From UBA11612 sp964475755 (lineage in GTDB: Bacteria; Pseudomonadota; Alphaproteobacteria; Rhodospirillales; Rhodospirillaceae), in NCBI GenBank assembly GCA_964475755.1, contig CAYYXR010000005.1, forward strand, positions 1 through 64,000: 64,000 nucleotides of DNA, read 5' to 3'. The first letter of the stretch is position 1. Each line of letters starts with the position of its first letter. Below the pieces are notes generated by a model. It saw only the letters and a program-made list of their open reading frames with translations. It was not told the origin of the DNA and ran no database searches. The position numbers and the translations under genes are program-made. Shown piece after piece: positions 15,746 to 24,039 of this stretch.

Positions 15746-17974
15746 TTAGGCGCTGCCCGCTGCATCGTCGCTTTCTCTGGCCGGAAACTGATCGAGATTG
15801 AGCGGCATATCCCGCAGCCGTTTGCCGGTCGCCGCGAACACCGCATTCGCAACCGCTGAAGCAACTGCGGGCGTTCCCGGCTCGCCGATCCCGCCCATGG
15901 GCGCGCCCGACTGAATCACATGTGTTTCAATTCGCGGTGCGTCGGACAGTTTAACCGAGCGATAGTCGTTGAAATTCGACTGTTTGACCCGGCCATCCTC
16001 GATTTCGATTTCACCATATAATGCTGCGCTCAACCCGTAGAGAATGCCGCCTTGCAATTGTGCCTGAACCGAGTCCGGATTGACCATGGTGCCGCAATCG
16101 ATGACGCACACCATGCGATCGACTGACACGCCGCCTTCCGGACGCCATGTGACTTCGGCCACTTGCGCGGTGATGGATCCGAATGCGGCGTGCAATGCGA
16201 TGCCGCGGCCCGACCCTTCCGGCAGTGGCGTGCCCCAGCCGGATTTTTCGGCGGCCAGATCGAGCACGTCGCGGAAGCGTGGTGCATCCGCCAGCAATTT
16301 GCGCCGGAACTGATAGGGATCTTCACCTGCCGCATTCGCCATTTCATCGGTAAAGGATTCCGTAAAGAACCCATGACGCGAGTGGGCCACGCTGCGCCAC
16401 GCCCCGGTCGGGATGGGCGCGGTCGCGTCCACCCAACCGATGTGCTGGTTCGCAACGTCGTAGGGTATGAGCGGCGCCTCGTATGGCGCATCGCGCCAGT
16501 TATAGACGTTCAGCCAGGCAATGACGTTTCCGTCGGCATCGAACGCGCCTTTGAAGCGGCTCAGACCGGCCGGACGGTAATTGTCGTGCTGCATGTCTTC
16601 CTCACGGCTCCATGTCAGCTTGACCGGCGTATCCTTCATTTGCGCGGCGATCTTGGCTGCTTGCGCAATGGGATGCGGGTCCGCGCGGCGTCCGAAGCCG
16701 CCACCCAGGCGCTGATTGTGCACGATGACGTTGTCATGTTCGTAGCCCAGCTCATCGGCGACGATGGCGCGCGTGCCAAGCGGATTTTGCGAGCCCACCC
16801 AAACTTCCGCTGTGCCGTTTGAGCGCGCCAGTACGGTGCAGTTCAACGGCTCCATCGGCGCGTGGGCGAGGAAGGGGGCCTTGTATGTGCCCTCAACCGT
16901 CTTGGCGGCATTTACGAACGCGGTGTCCAGATCGCCCTGATTGCGATCATCGCCGCCCGGCATGCCGGACACGGCTGTTTCGAATTCGGCAAAGATGCCG
17001 GTGGAGGACAATCCTGCGCTTTCACCGCCGGAAAACGTGACATCGAGCGCGCGCACGGCTTGTTCGGCGCGCCAGGTGTTGTCGGCCACCACAGCCACGG
17101 CATCACCGAGGTTGATAACACGCTCCACGCCGCGCCGGCTTGCGACGGAAGACTCGTTCAAGGTCGCGACCTGTCCGCCGAAAACCGGGCTGTGACGGAT
17201 AGCGGCATACTTCATGCCCTCGACGCGTGCGTCGATGCTGAACTTGGCCGTCCCGTTCACCTTCTCCGGTACATCGAAGCGCGGCATGGGCTTGCCCATG
17301 ATCTTGAATTGATCCGGCGTTTTCAGTTTCGGATTTTCGGGTGGTGTCATCGTTGCGGCGAGCTCGATCAACTCGCCGTAAGGAACACGCTGGTCACTGC
17401 CGTCGTGAATCACATGGCTATTTTCAGTGCGCAATTCCCCGGTCGGAACGCCGAGTTTATCCGAGGCCGCTTGCACAAACATTTCCCGCGCGGCCGCGCC
17501 GGTCGGACGCATGGCCAATTGTCCGGTGAAGCGGATCGCCGAACTCCCGCCGGTGATTTGCAGATCCGCAAAGCGAACAATTGGTCCGGCGACCTGCTTT
17601 AAACCGCTGGTTAGAAGCTCCGGCAGTCCAAACTCGTCCGCGAAACCTATGGCAACGGCCGCATTCGCAAAAGCGTCGTGCGCGGGGGCTTCAAGCACCG
17701 AGACCAAATTCCAATCGGCATCCATTTCATCGGCCAGCATTTGGGCGAGGGCGGTTTGCGATCCTTGGCCCATATCGGCGTGGGGCACAATCGCTTCCAC
17801 GCGATTGTCCGGATACACCTTGACCCAAGTTGTCAGGACCGCGCCGTCCTTTCCGTGTCCCAAAACCTTGCGCGCTTCTTCGCGTTGCGGATAGGGCCGC
17901 GCGGTGAAACCGATGACGAGCGCGCCGCCGACCAGGGCGGTGCCGAGAATGGCTTTGCGTCGGGTAATTTTCAT
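15746..17974 (-). CDS. Molybdenum hydroxylase large subunit, IorB-like
   Basis: 742 residues. A twin-arginine leader (ITRRKAILGTALVGGALVIGF) predicts Tat export, as in isoquinoline 1-oxidoreductase beta and related periplasmic aldehyde or N-heterocycle oxidases. Molybdopterin-binding glycine-rich segments occur at ADMGQGSQTALAQM, NQRLGGGFGRRADPH and AAFGSITAQVAEV, and the catalytic glutamate is in GGIGEPGTPAVASAV near the C-terminus. It hydroxylates its substrate with water, passing electrons through the iron-sulfur subunit encoded 11 bases upstream. The two-gene order (small, large) without an FAD subunit is the IorAB pattern. Substrate unknown: aldehydes, N-heterocycles or nicotinate-like compounds are all possible. 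Confidence 0.9.
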   Translation of the reverse strand: MKITRRKAILGTALVGGALVIGFTARPYPQREEARKVLGHGKDGAVLTTWVKVYPDNRVEAIVPHADMGQGSQTALAQMLADEMDADWNLVSVLEAPAHDAFANAAVAIGFADEFGLPELLTSGLKQVAGPIVRFADLQITGGSSAIRFTGQLAMRPTGAAAREMFVQAASDKLGVPTGELRTENSHVIHDGSDQRVPYGELIELAATMTPPENPKLKTPDQFKIMGKPMPRFDVPEKVNGTAKFSIDARVEGMKYAAIRHSPVFGGQVATLNESSVASRRGVERVINLGDAVAVVADNTWRAEQAVRALDVTFSGGESAGLSSTGIFAEFETAVSGMPGGDDRNQGDLDTAFVNAAKTVEGTYKAPFLAHAPMEPLNCTVLARSNGTAEVWVGSQNPLGTRAIVADELGYEHDNVIVHNQRLGGGFGRRADPHPIAQAAKIAAQMKDTPVKLTWSREEDMQHDNYRPAGLSRFKGAFDADGNVIAWLNVYNWRDAPYEAPLIPYDVANQHIGWVDATAPIPTGAWRSVAHSRHGFFTESFTDEMANAAGEDPYQFRRKLLADAPRFRDVLDLAAEKSGWGTPLPEGSGRGIALHAAFGSITAQVAEVTWRPEGGVSVDRMVCVIDCGTMVNPDSVQAQLQGGILYGLSAALYGEIEIEDGRVKQSNFNDYRSVKLSDAPRIETHVIQSGAPMGGIGEPGTPAVASAVANAVFAATGKRLRDMPLNLDQFPARESDDAAGSA

Positions 17975-17985
17975 GACCGCCTCCC

Positions 17986-18435
17986 TTATGCCTGTTCCGG
18001 CAGCGAGGCGACGGCCTCGCGCACGCGATCATAGGTGCCGCAGCGGCACACATTGGAGATGGTTTTGTTCAATTCCTCTTCCGTCGGATTGGGGTTGGTC
18101 GCGGTCAATGCCGCGACCGCCATGATCATTCCCGACTGACAGTACCCGCACTGCGGTACCTGTTTTTCGATCCAAGCTCTTTGTACGGGGTGCGATGAGT
18201 CCTCGGAGAGTCCTTCGATGGTCGTGACTGGGCCGGTGACCGCCGCGACTGGCAGGGTGCAACTCCGCGCCGCGCGGCCATTGATATGCACCGTGCAGGC
18301 GCCGCACGCGGAAATGCCGCATCCGTATTTCGTGCCGGTGAGTCCCAACTCGTCGCGTAAGACCCAAAGCAGGGGCATTTGCCCTTCGACATCGACCGTA
18401 TGCTCTTTTCCATTGACCGTCAGCGTATAGGCCAT
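17986..18435 (-). CDS. Two [2Fe-2S] cluster subunit of molybdenum hydroxylase, IorA-like
   Basis: 149 residues. The N-terminal plant-ferredoxin cluster uses Cys39, Cys44, Cys47 and Cys59 (GCGISACGAC then SC), and the C-terminal helical cluster uses Cys96, Cys99, Cys130 and Cys132 (QCGYCQSG, CRCG). This is the standard small subunit of the xanthine oxidase family. It has no signal peptide and would be exported by hitch-hiking with the Tat-leader large subunit. The two genes share one transcript; the product likely donates to a membrane cytochrome or quinone not encoded here. Confidence 0.93.
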   Translation of the reverse strand: MAYTLTVNGKEHTVDVEGQMPLLWVLRDELGLTGTKYGCGISACGACTVHINGRAARSCTLPVAAVTGPVTTIEGLSEDSSHPVQRAWIEKQVPQCGYCQSGMIMAVAALTATNPNPTEEELNKTISNVCRCGTYDRVREAVASLPEQA

Positions 18436-18569
18436 GGCGCTCTCCCAATATTGATGCGTGTGATGAGTGAATATAGCGTGTAATAAGGACGTGAAGAAGA
18501 GGTTCAGCCGTTCAGTTACAATCTGATGGTTATAATATTGCGCAGGCAGGCTGCCGCTGGGGGAGGAAT

Positions 18570-19286
18570 ATGGAAAAAGTCATTTACGCCATCTGGCGTG
18601 ATCCATCGGTCGATGAAAAGACGCATCACAAGAAGCTTCGCGAAGAAATCGGCGGGGCTTTGGCGAACGCCGACGGCGTGCATGCTGTGCAGGTGAACCT
18701 CAGTGATGAGCACGTCGCTTCGGCGACGGCCATCAAGCAAATCAACACTAAGCCGCAGATGGACAGTACGATTCAGGTTTGGGTGAATTCGGCCCTGGAC
18801 CGGTTCCGTGCGCCGCTCGATGAAATTGTCAGCGGTGGTGTCGGGCGCATGGCCGCTTATCTTGCAACCGAGTCACAGCCCATCGTCAATACGGCACACC
18901 CGCCGAAGCCCGGCACGCGCACGGAAGGGTTCTCGCAGGTGGTATTTTTGCGGCGTCCATCCCATCTTGCGTATGACGCATGGCTTCACAATTGGTTGGT
19001 CCTTCACACCGCCGTTGGAATCGATACGCAGAGTAACTTTGAATACATTCAAAACGTGATTACGCGGCAGTTGACCTACGGCGCGCCGCATTATGACGCG
19101 ATGATCGAGGAATGTTTTCCGGCCGAGGCCATGACCAATCCGCAGGCGTTTTACGATGCGGTCGGTAACGAGGAAAAGTTCCAGAAAAATCTCGCGGCGA
19201 TGATGGAAAGTTGTGGCCGCTTCATCGATTTCAGCAGGATCGACGTCGTGCCCACCAGCCAATACGTTATTAACCCTCTGACTTAA
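18570..19286 (+). CDS. EthD-domain protein, two-domain form
   Basis: 238 residues. The N-terminal MEKVIYAIWRDPSVDEKTHH and the mid-protein GFSQVVFLRRPSHLAYDAW look like two ferredoxin-fold repeats of the EthD (dimeric alpha-beta barrel) family, with the conserved W-L-H segment (AWLHNWLVLHT) in the second. EthD-like proteins accompany P450 and steroid or ether degradation genes, but their biochemical role is poorly known. It is divergent from the molybdenum hydroxylase. The stop codon shares TTAA with the stop of the opposing gene downstream. No signal peptide. Confidence 0.7.
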   Translation: MEKVIYAIWRDPSVDEKTHHKKLREEIGGALANADGVHAVQVNLSDEHVASATAIKQINTKPQMDSTIQVWVNSALDRFRAPLDEIVSGGVGRMAAYLATESQPIVNTAHPPKPGTRTEGFSQVVFLRRPSHLAYDAWLHNWLVLHTAVGIDTQSNFEYIQNVITRQLTYGAPHYDAMIEECFPAEAMTNPQAFYDAVGNEEKFQKNLAAMMESCGRFIDFSRIDVVPTSQYVINPLT

Positions 19287-19873
19287 CCGTCGCGTCGGCA
19301 GCGGTAGCTATCGAACCAGTTGGGGTCGCTGGCGCCGGGCGGGGTGGCGTCCTCGCCTGCGCGCGGTGAAATGCAGAAGATCACTTCGATCTCGGTGATA
19401 CAGGGCGCGAGAACGTCTCCGCAAACCGTGGGGCTGGGATCGAATTTGAACCGCTCAAACAAATGCACGGTGCTCGTCCACGGCTGATCTGGCGCATCCT
19501 TCATGTCCAAAATCCAGAAGAAAACTGCTTGATCACCCTCCACCATAGCTCGATCCAGGTTCCGTGCGCGGAGAGTGTTGCTGACTTCGCCTTCGACGGG
19601 GCCCAGAATGTCGTCAAATGAATCCGCAGTTTTGATGCCGTTCTCCCAGCGTTGCACATCAACCGCCACGCGCTGATAGGGACGCATGCGCCCGTCGTAG
19701 CGGGCGTCTAAATAGGTGCGTGCGATTTCAATAAGGCAGTCCCGCGACATGTCCGTGCATGTGCTTTCGCGAACCTCGGCGGCGCGGGCGGGTGTCAATT
19801 CTATCGCGCCACCCAACAGCAGCGCGGCGGCCATTCCCAAGCTGGTGAATCGTTTGATCAAGTCTCCCCCCAT
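19283..19873 (-). CDS. Secreted protein of unknown function
   Basis: 196 residues from ATG 19873; a longer reading to 19900 adds only MCQCGAQAR. A signal peptide is evident (LIKRFTSLGMAAALLLGGAI, cleavage after ARAAE). The mature part has six cysteines (CTDMSRDC, VCGDVLAPC, FC, YRC), suggesting disulfides in the periplasm. I recognise no catalytic motif. The segment YLDARYDGRMRPYQRVAVDVQRWENG suggests a small alpha+beta fold that might resemble NTF2-like proteins, but this is weak. Its tail overlaps the EthD gene tail by four bases. Confidence 0.6.
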   Translation of the reverse strand: MGGDLIKRFTSLGMAAALLLGGAIELTPARAAEVRESTCTDMSRDCLIEIARTYLDARYDGRMRPYQRVAVDVQRWENGIKTADSFDDILGPVEGEVSNTLRARNLDRAMVEGDQAVFFWILDMKDAPDQPWTSTVHLFERFKFDPSPTVCGDVLAPCITEIEVIFCISPRAGEDATPPGASDPNWFDSYRCRRDG

Positions 19874-20002
19874 TCGCGCCTGCGCTCCGCATTGGCACAT
19901 TTTAGAGAGCGCCTGTCATCTATATGATGAATTTTAGGGGCTGTACATTGCGCATCGTCCCGGTAGTGTTCTTGTCGGCGAAAGGGAGGGATTCGCTTAG
20001 AT

Positions 20003-20317
20003 ATGTCACGCGGGCAAAGCATTCCATTGCACAAGAAAGAGCTGTCGCGCCGCGCAGTGATTCTGGCCGCGGTGGTGGGCGCTTCTTTAGTGCGCAAGGC
20101 GCCGGTGTTCGCCCAAGCGGTGTCGGAAGAAACCGTGACTATCGACGATAACTCCGGATTTTCCGGCTTTCTCGCGCGGCCTTCTGCGCGCGGACAATAT
20201 CCCGGTGTGCTTGTTTTGCATGACCTTGAATTCCCTATGCTTCTGTTGGATATCCAAGCTATACGGTGGCTCCGCCCATTTTCGCCAAATTACAGACACA
20301 CGGTATTAAAACGATGA
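20003..20317 (+). pseudogene. Truncated dienelactone hydrolase-like gene
   Basis: 104 codons. The first part is a twin-arginine leader (ELSRRAVILAAVVGASLV, cleavage near FAQA) followed by the opening of a dienelactone hydrolase: VTIDDNSGFSGFLARPSARG then YPGVLVLHDL. Family members continue for about 200 more residues containing the Cys/Ser-Asp-His triad, but here the reading goes straight into an unrelated 30-residue tail and ends at the start of the next gene (ATGA overlap). None of the catalytic residues is encoded. The likeliest cause is a deletion that joined its first third to the GST upstream region at about 20228-20240. Confidence 0.65.
20246..20257. repeat. 12-base perfect palindrome TTGGATATCCAA
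   Basis: Perfect twelve-base palindrome located where the dienelactone hydrolase reading loses homology and 57 bases before the GST start. It could be an operator for the GST gene or a trace of the deletion junction. Confidence 0.35.
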
Positions 20318-21000
20318 AACTTTATCACTGCGCGGAAACGCGCTCCATGCGCACCCTCTGGCTCCTGAACGAAATGGGTATTCCCTTTGAATTGGAAGAC
20401 ATGCCTTTCGACCACAAGGTTCTTCGGTCCAAGGAGTATCTTTCGGTTCATCCGTTGGGCCGCATCCCGGCGCTGGTGGATGGCGACATGACGCTTATCG
20501 AGTCCGGCGCCATCACTGAATATCTTTGCGAAAAATATGATCCGGAGAACAAGTTCGGCCGCCCGGTAGGAAACCCTGAGCGCTACGACTGGCTCAAGTG
20601 GATTCACTTTGCCGAAACGGTGATCATTCCGTGTCAAAACATGGTGCAGCAGTACGTGTTTGTGCCGCCGGAGCAGAAGTCTGAAATCGTCATTTACTTT
20701 GAAACGCGCCGCCTTGGGAAATGCCTCGATGCCATGCAGGTCATCTTGGACGGTCAGGAGTACCTGCTGCCCAGCGGGTTTTCCGCTGCCGACACCTGCG
20801 TCGGCTTCAGCATCTACTTCTCTTCCGCGTTTGTGACGCTTGATGAGCATCCGGCGGTCAAGGCGTACTTCGATCGCATCATGGCGCGTCCGGCCTTCAA
20901 GAAGTCCATGCCCGCGAACCAGAAAATTCCGATGGAGTGGCTGCGGCCAAGGCTTGGCCCGCTTCTCAACCCGAACACCGGCAAGCCCGTGGAGGCCTGA
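20314..21000 (+). CDS. Glutathione S-transferase
   Basis: 228 residues from ATG 20314; the reading from 20266 adds 16 residues that overlap the broken gene. The N-terminal MKLYHCAETRSMRTLWLLNEMG with a Ser at the active-site region, the cis-Pro segment GRIPALVDGD and ESGAITEYLCEKY are classical theta/beta-like GST features; the C-terminal domain has FSAADTCVGFSIYF (the N-capping box analogue). It would conjugate or transfer glutathione to electrophiles. The ribosome site is weak, so translation may depend on the overlapping upstream reading frame. Confidence 0.86.
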   Translation: MKLYHCAETRSMRTLWLLNEMGIPFELEDMPFDHKVLRSKEYLSVHPLGRIPALVDGDMTLIESGAITEYLCEKYDPENKFGRPVGNPERYDWLKWIHFAETVIIPCQNMVQQYVFVPPEQKSEIVIYFETRRLGKCLDAMQVILDGQEYLLPSGFSAADTCVGFSIYFSSAFVTLDEHPAVKAYFDRIMARPAFKKSMPANQKIPMEWLRPRLGPLLNPNTGKPVEA

Positions 21001-21114
21001 TCCTTCGATGCACCAATCCTCTGCCGACGCCGAATAAGGCACACCGGTTCCGGTTCACCTTCGCCTAAAACTGTGAGAGTATTTCTCGGCGCATTTCATT
21101 TACCGGGAGGATCG

Positions 21115-22194
21115 ATGCGTTTTTGTGGAAAACTTAAGTCGGCGCTGACCGCGAGCGTTGCTGCTGTTGCGCTGCTTACGGCCGCGCCGGTGAACGCCGA
21201 CGAGCCGAAGCTGATCCGGGTCGCCGATTATCTCCCCTCCGGTCACTTCATCACAAAGTTCATGACGAGCGTTTGGCTCGATCGTGTGATGGAACTCACC
21301 GACGGTGAAATCACATTCGATTATTTCCCGGCGGAGCAGTTGGGCAAGGCGAAGGATCTATTATCTCTGACCCAAAGCGGCGTGGCGGACGTCGGTTTGG
21401 CTGCGCCCTCATATATTACCGACAAGCTGCCCCTATCCAGCGTTGCGGAATTGCCCGAATCCTTCACCAATTCCTGTGAGGGTACCGTCGCGTATTGGGA
21501 ACTCATCAAACCGGGCGGTATCATCGACCGATATGAGCTCAATCCCTTGGGTGTGCGCGCTCTGTTTGTGCTTGTGCTTGCGCCTTATCAGTTGTTTCTC
21601 GCGAATACGCCGATTGAAACCGTTGACTCGGTCCAGGGGCACAAGCTCCGTGCGCCGGGCGGACCGAAGGTGCTCATTACACGGCGCATGGGCGGCGTAC
21701 CTGTCCAGATGGGCGCTCCTGAAATTCTAGAGTCGCTCTCGCGCGGCACCATCGACGGGCTGTTGCTGTCGCACTCCAGCATTGTCGATTACGACCTGCA
21801 TCATCATTTGAGCTACGGCACCGACGGCGAGAATTTCGGCAGTGCCGTCATCATGTACACGGTCAACCTCGACACCTGGGCGGAGCTGCCGCCAAAGGTC
21901 CGGCAGGCATTCACGCAAGCCGGTCAGGAAGTCACGCGTAGCGGCTGCGTCGCCACCGATGAAGACTCTGCTGTCAGCTTGAAAAGCATCCGCGAGGCTG
22001 GCGTTGAGATCGTCGATCTGTCGCCGTCGGCCCGCGCGGAGTTTAAATCCGTGCTTCAGGGCGTGAACCGGCAATGGGCGGCGGACCTCGATTCACGCGG
22101 CAAGCCGGGCACGGAAGTGTTGCAGGCGTTCCAGAATGCACTGGCTGCCACCCGGCCCGTGCAGCAAGCGCAAGAGGCTGCTGCGGTCGAATAG
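21115..22194 (+). CDS. TRAP transporter substrate-binding protein, DctP family (second copy)
   Basis: 359 residues from ATG 21115 with GGGAGG six bases upstream. Signal peptide MRFCGKLKSALTASVAAVALL, cleavage near VNADE. It is clearly paralogous to the product of 1257-2291: shared stretches include RVADYLP, DYFPAEQLGK, DLLSLTQSGV and a Cys in NSCEGT. Both have a second conserved Cys near the C-terminal third (SGC or SSC), so a disulfide is likely. No membrane subunits adjoin it. Its neighbours are a GST and, convergently, an acyl-CoA synthetase. The ligand is unknown; two paralogues in one catabolic region suggest related substrates. Confidence 0.82.
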   Translation: MRFCGKLKSALTASVAAVALLTAAPVNADEPKLIRVADYLPSGHFITKFMTSVWLDRVMELTDGEITFDYFPAEQLGKAKDLLSLTQSGVADVGLAAPSYITDKLPLSSVAELPESFTNSCEGTVAYWELIKPGGIIDRYELNPLGVRALFVLVLAPYQLFLANTPIETVDSVQGHKLRAPGGPKVLITRRMGGVPVQMGAPEILESLSRGTIDGLLLSHSSIVDYDLHHHLSYGTDGENFGSAVIMYTVNLDTWAELPPKVRQAFTQAGQEVTRSGCVATDEDSAVSLKSIREAGVEIVDLSPSARAEFKSVLQGVNRQWAADLDSRGKPGTEVLQAFQNALAATRPVQQAQEAAAVE

Positions 22195-22203
22195 CAGCGC
22201 TCC

Positions 22204-23898
22204 TTACGCCGTTTTTTGCACTTCCAGTTTCAATTCTTCGATCATGCGCTCGCGCATGACGAACTTCTGTATTTTGCCGGTCACGGTCATGGGGAATTCG
22301 TCCACGAACCGCACATAGCGCGGAATTTTGTAGTGGGCGATCTGCCCCTTGCAGTATGCCTTGATCTCATCCTCGTTGGCGGTCTCGCCGGATTTGAGTT
22401 TGATCCAGGCGCATAGCTCTTCGCCGTACTTTGGATCCGGCACACCGAAAATTTGGACGTCCTCAATCTTCGGGCTTTTATAGAGGAACTCTTCGATCTC
22501 GCGCGGATAGACGTTTTCCCCGCCGCGAATCACCATGTCCTTGATGCGCCCGACGATATTGAAGTAGCCGTCCTCGTCCATGATGGCGAGATCGCCTGTG
22601 TGCATCCAGCCGCCCTTGTCGATGGCCTCGTCGGTTTTGTCGTCGTCGTTCCAATATCCGCGCATGACCAAATAACCGCGTGCGCACAGCTCGCCTTGCT
22701 CGCCCACGGGGAGGATACGGTTTTCCGTGTCTACGATTTTCACTTCAGTATGTGGATATGCTGTGCCGACGGTGGAGACGCGCCGGTCCACGGAATCATG
22801 AATGCCCGTCTGCGTGATCACAGGTGCGGTTTCCGTCATGCCGTAAGCGATGGTCACTTCTTTCATATTCATGTCGCTGATGGTTCGTTTCATGACCTCG
22901 ATAGGGCAGGGCGATCCGGCCATGATCCCGGTGCGCAAAGATGTCAAGTCGTAGGATTTGAAATCCGGCTCGGACAGCATGGCAACAAACATAGTAGGCA
23001 CGCCATAAACCGCTGTGCATTTCTCGGCCTGAATCGCCTCAAGTGTCGCCTTGGGCTCGAAGGCTTCGGCCGGAAAGATCATAGCCGCCCCGTGAGTGAG
23101 GCAGCACAGATTGGCCGCGACCATTCCGAAGCAGTGATAGAGCGGCACCGGAATGCACAGCCGGTCCTTGTCCGTAAAGCCCAAGGTTTCCCCGGTGAGG
23201 TAGCCGTTGTTGAGAATATTGTGGTGTGTCAGCGTCGCGCCTTTGGGCGAACCTGTGGTGCCGCTGGTAAATTGGATATTGATGGGATCGTCGAATTGAA
23301 GCTGGCTCGCCAGACTTTTGACTCGCCCGTGATGGCTTTCGTCGGCTTTTCCGGCGACCTCTTCGAACTTGAACCAGCCGGGAAGGTCTTTCTTGCCGAT
23401 GCGGATCAGCGTTCTCAAATGGGGCAAGCGCTTTGATTTAAGATCGCCCGGGATGCTCTTTGCCGCTTCAGGCGCCAGGGTGCCGATCATTTCGATGTAA
23501 TCGCTGGTCTTGAATGTCTCCGCTGTGATGAGCGCTTTGCACTCCACTTTGTTCAGAACGTATTCGACTTCGGACAGCCGGTACGCAGGATTGATGTTCA
23601 CCTGAACCAACCCCGCTTTGGCGGTCGCGAATTGCGTGACGACCCATTCGGCGTTGTTCGGCGACCAAATGCCGATGCGGTCGCCCGGCTCCAGGCCAAG
23701 CGCCAGCAACCCGGCCGCGAATGCATCCACTTCCTTTTTCAGGTCCGCATAGGTCCAGCGGATATTCTGATGGCGTACGACCATGGCGTCGCGGTCGCTC
23801 CATTTTTCGGCCACGTGATCGAAATGCACGCCGATGGTGTCGCCCATCAGCGGTGTTGAAGACGTACCGTGGACGTAGCTGTGCGTTAACTTGGCCAT
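22204..23898 (-). CDS. Acyl-CoA synthetase (AMP-binding, FadD-like)
   Basis: 564 residues from ATG 23898, which has GGGGAGGG three bases upstream; the reading to 24429 overlaps the divergent gene and is rejected. The phosphate-binding loop is TSGTTGSPKGATLTHHN, followed by AYGMTETAPV, the hinge and cofactor region GGWMHTGDLAIMDEDGYF, RIKDMVIRGGENVYPREIEE, and the catalytic lysine in MTVTGKIQKF. The enzyme activates a carboxylic acid with ATP and CoA. The length and motif style match medium or long-chain fatty-acyl-CoA synthetases. Substrate unknown; it could feed any of the beta-oxidation modules in the window. Confidence 0.9.
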   Translation of the reverse strand: MAKLTHSYVHGTSSTPLMGDTIGVHFDHVAEKWSDRDAMVVRHQNIRWTYADLKKEVDAFAAGLLALGLEPGDRIGIWSPNNAEWVVTQFATAKAGLVQVNINPAYRLSEVEYVLNKVECKALITAETFKTSDYIEMIGTLAPEAAKSIPGDLKSKRLPHLRTLIRIGKKDLPGWFKFEEVAGKADESHHGRVKSLASQLQFDDPINIQFTSGTTGSPKGATLTHHNILNNGYLTGETLGFTDKDRLCIPVPLYHCFGMVAANLCCLTHGAAMIFPAEAFEPKATLEAIQAEKCTAVYGVPTMFVAMLSEPDFKSYDLTSLRTGIMAGSPCPIEVMKRTISDMNMKEVTIAYGMTETAPVITQTGIHDSVDRRVSTVGTAYPHTEVKIVDTENRILPVGEQGELCARGYLVMRGYWNDDDKTDEAIDKGGWMHTGDLAIMDEDGYFNIVGRIKDMVIRGGENVYPREIEEFLYKSPKIEDVQIFGVPDPKYGEELCAWIKLKSGETANEDEIKAYCKGQIAHYKIPRYVRFVDEFPMTVTGKIQKFVMRERMIEELKLEVQKTA

Positions 23899-24039
23899 GA
23901 CCCTCCCCATAAGATCTGAAATGCGTCCATTCCCTGCATGAGACGCCGCATATGCAGCATAGACTAGCGCAGCCGATTTGCTGATTCGAGTGCTATCGGC
24001 GTTCCAATAAATCTGTACAATGCGTGGCAGGGGGCTTCC

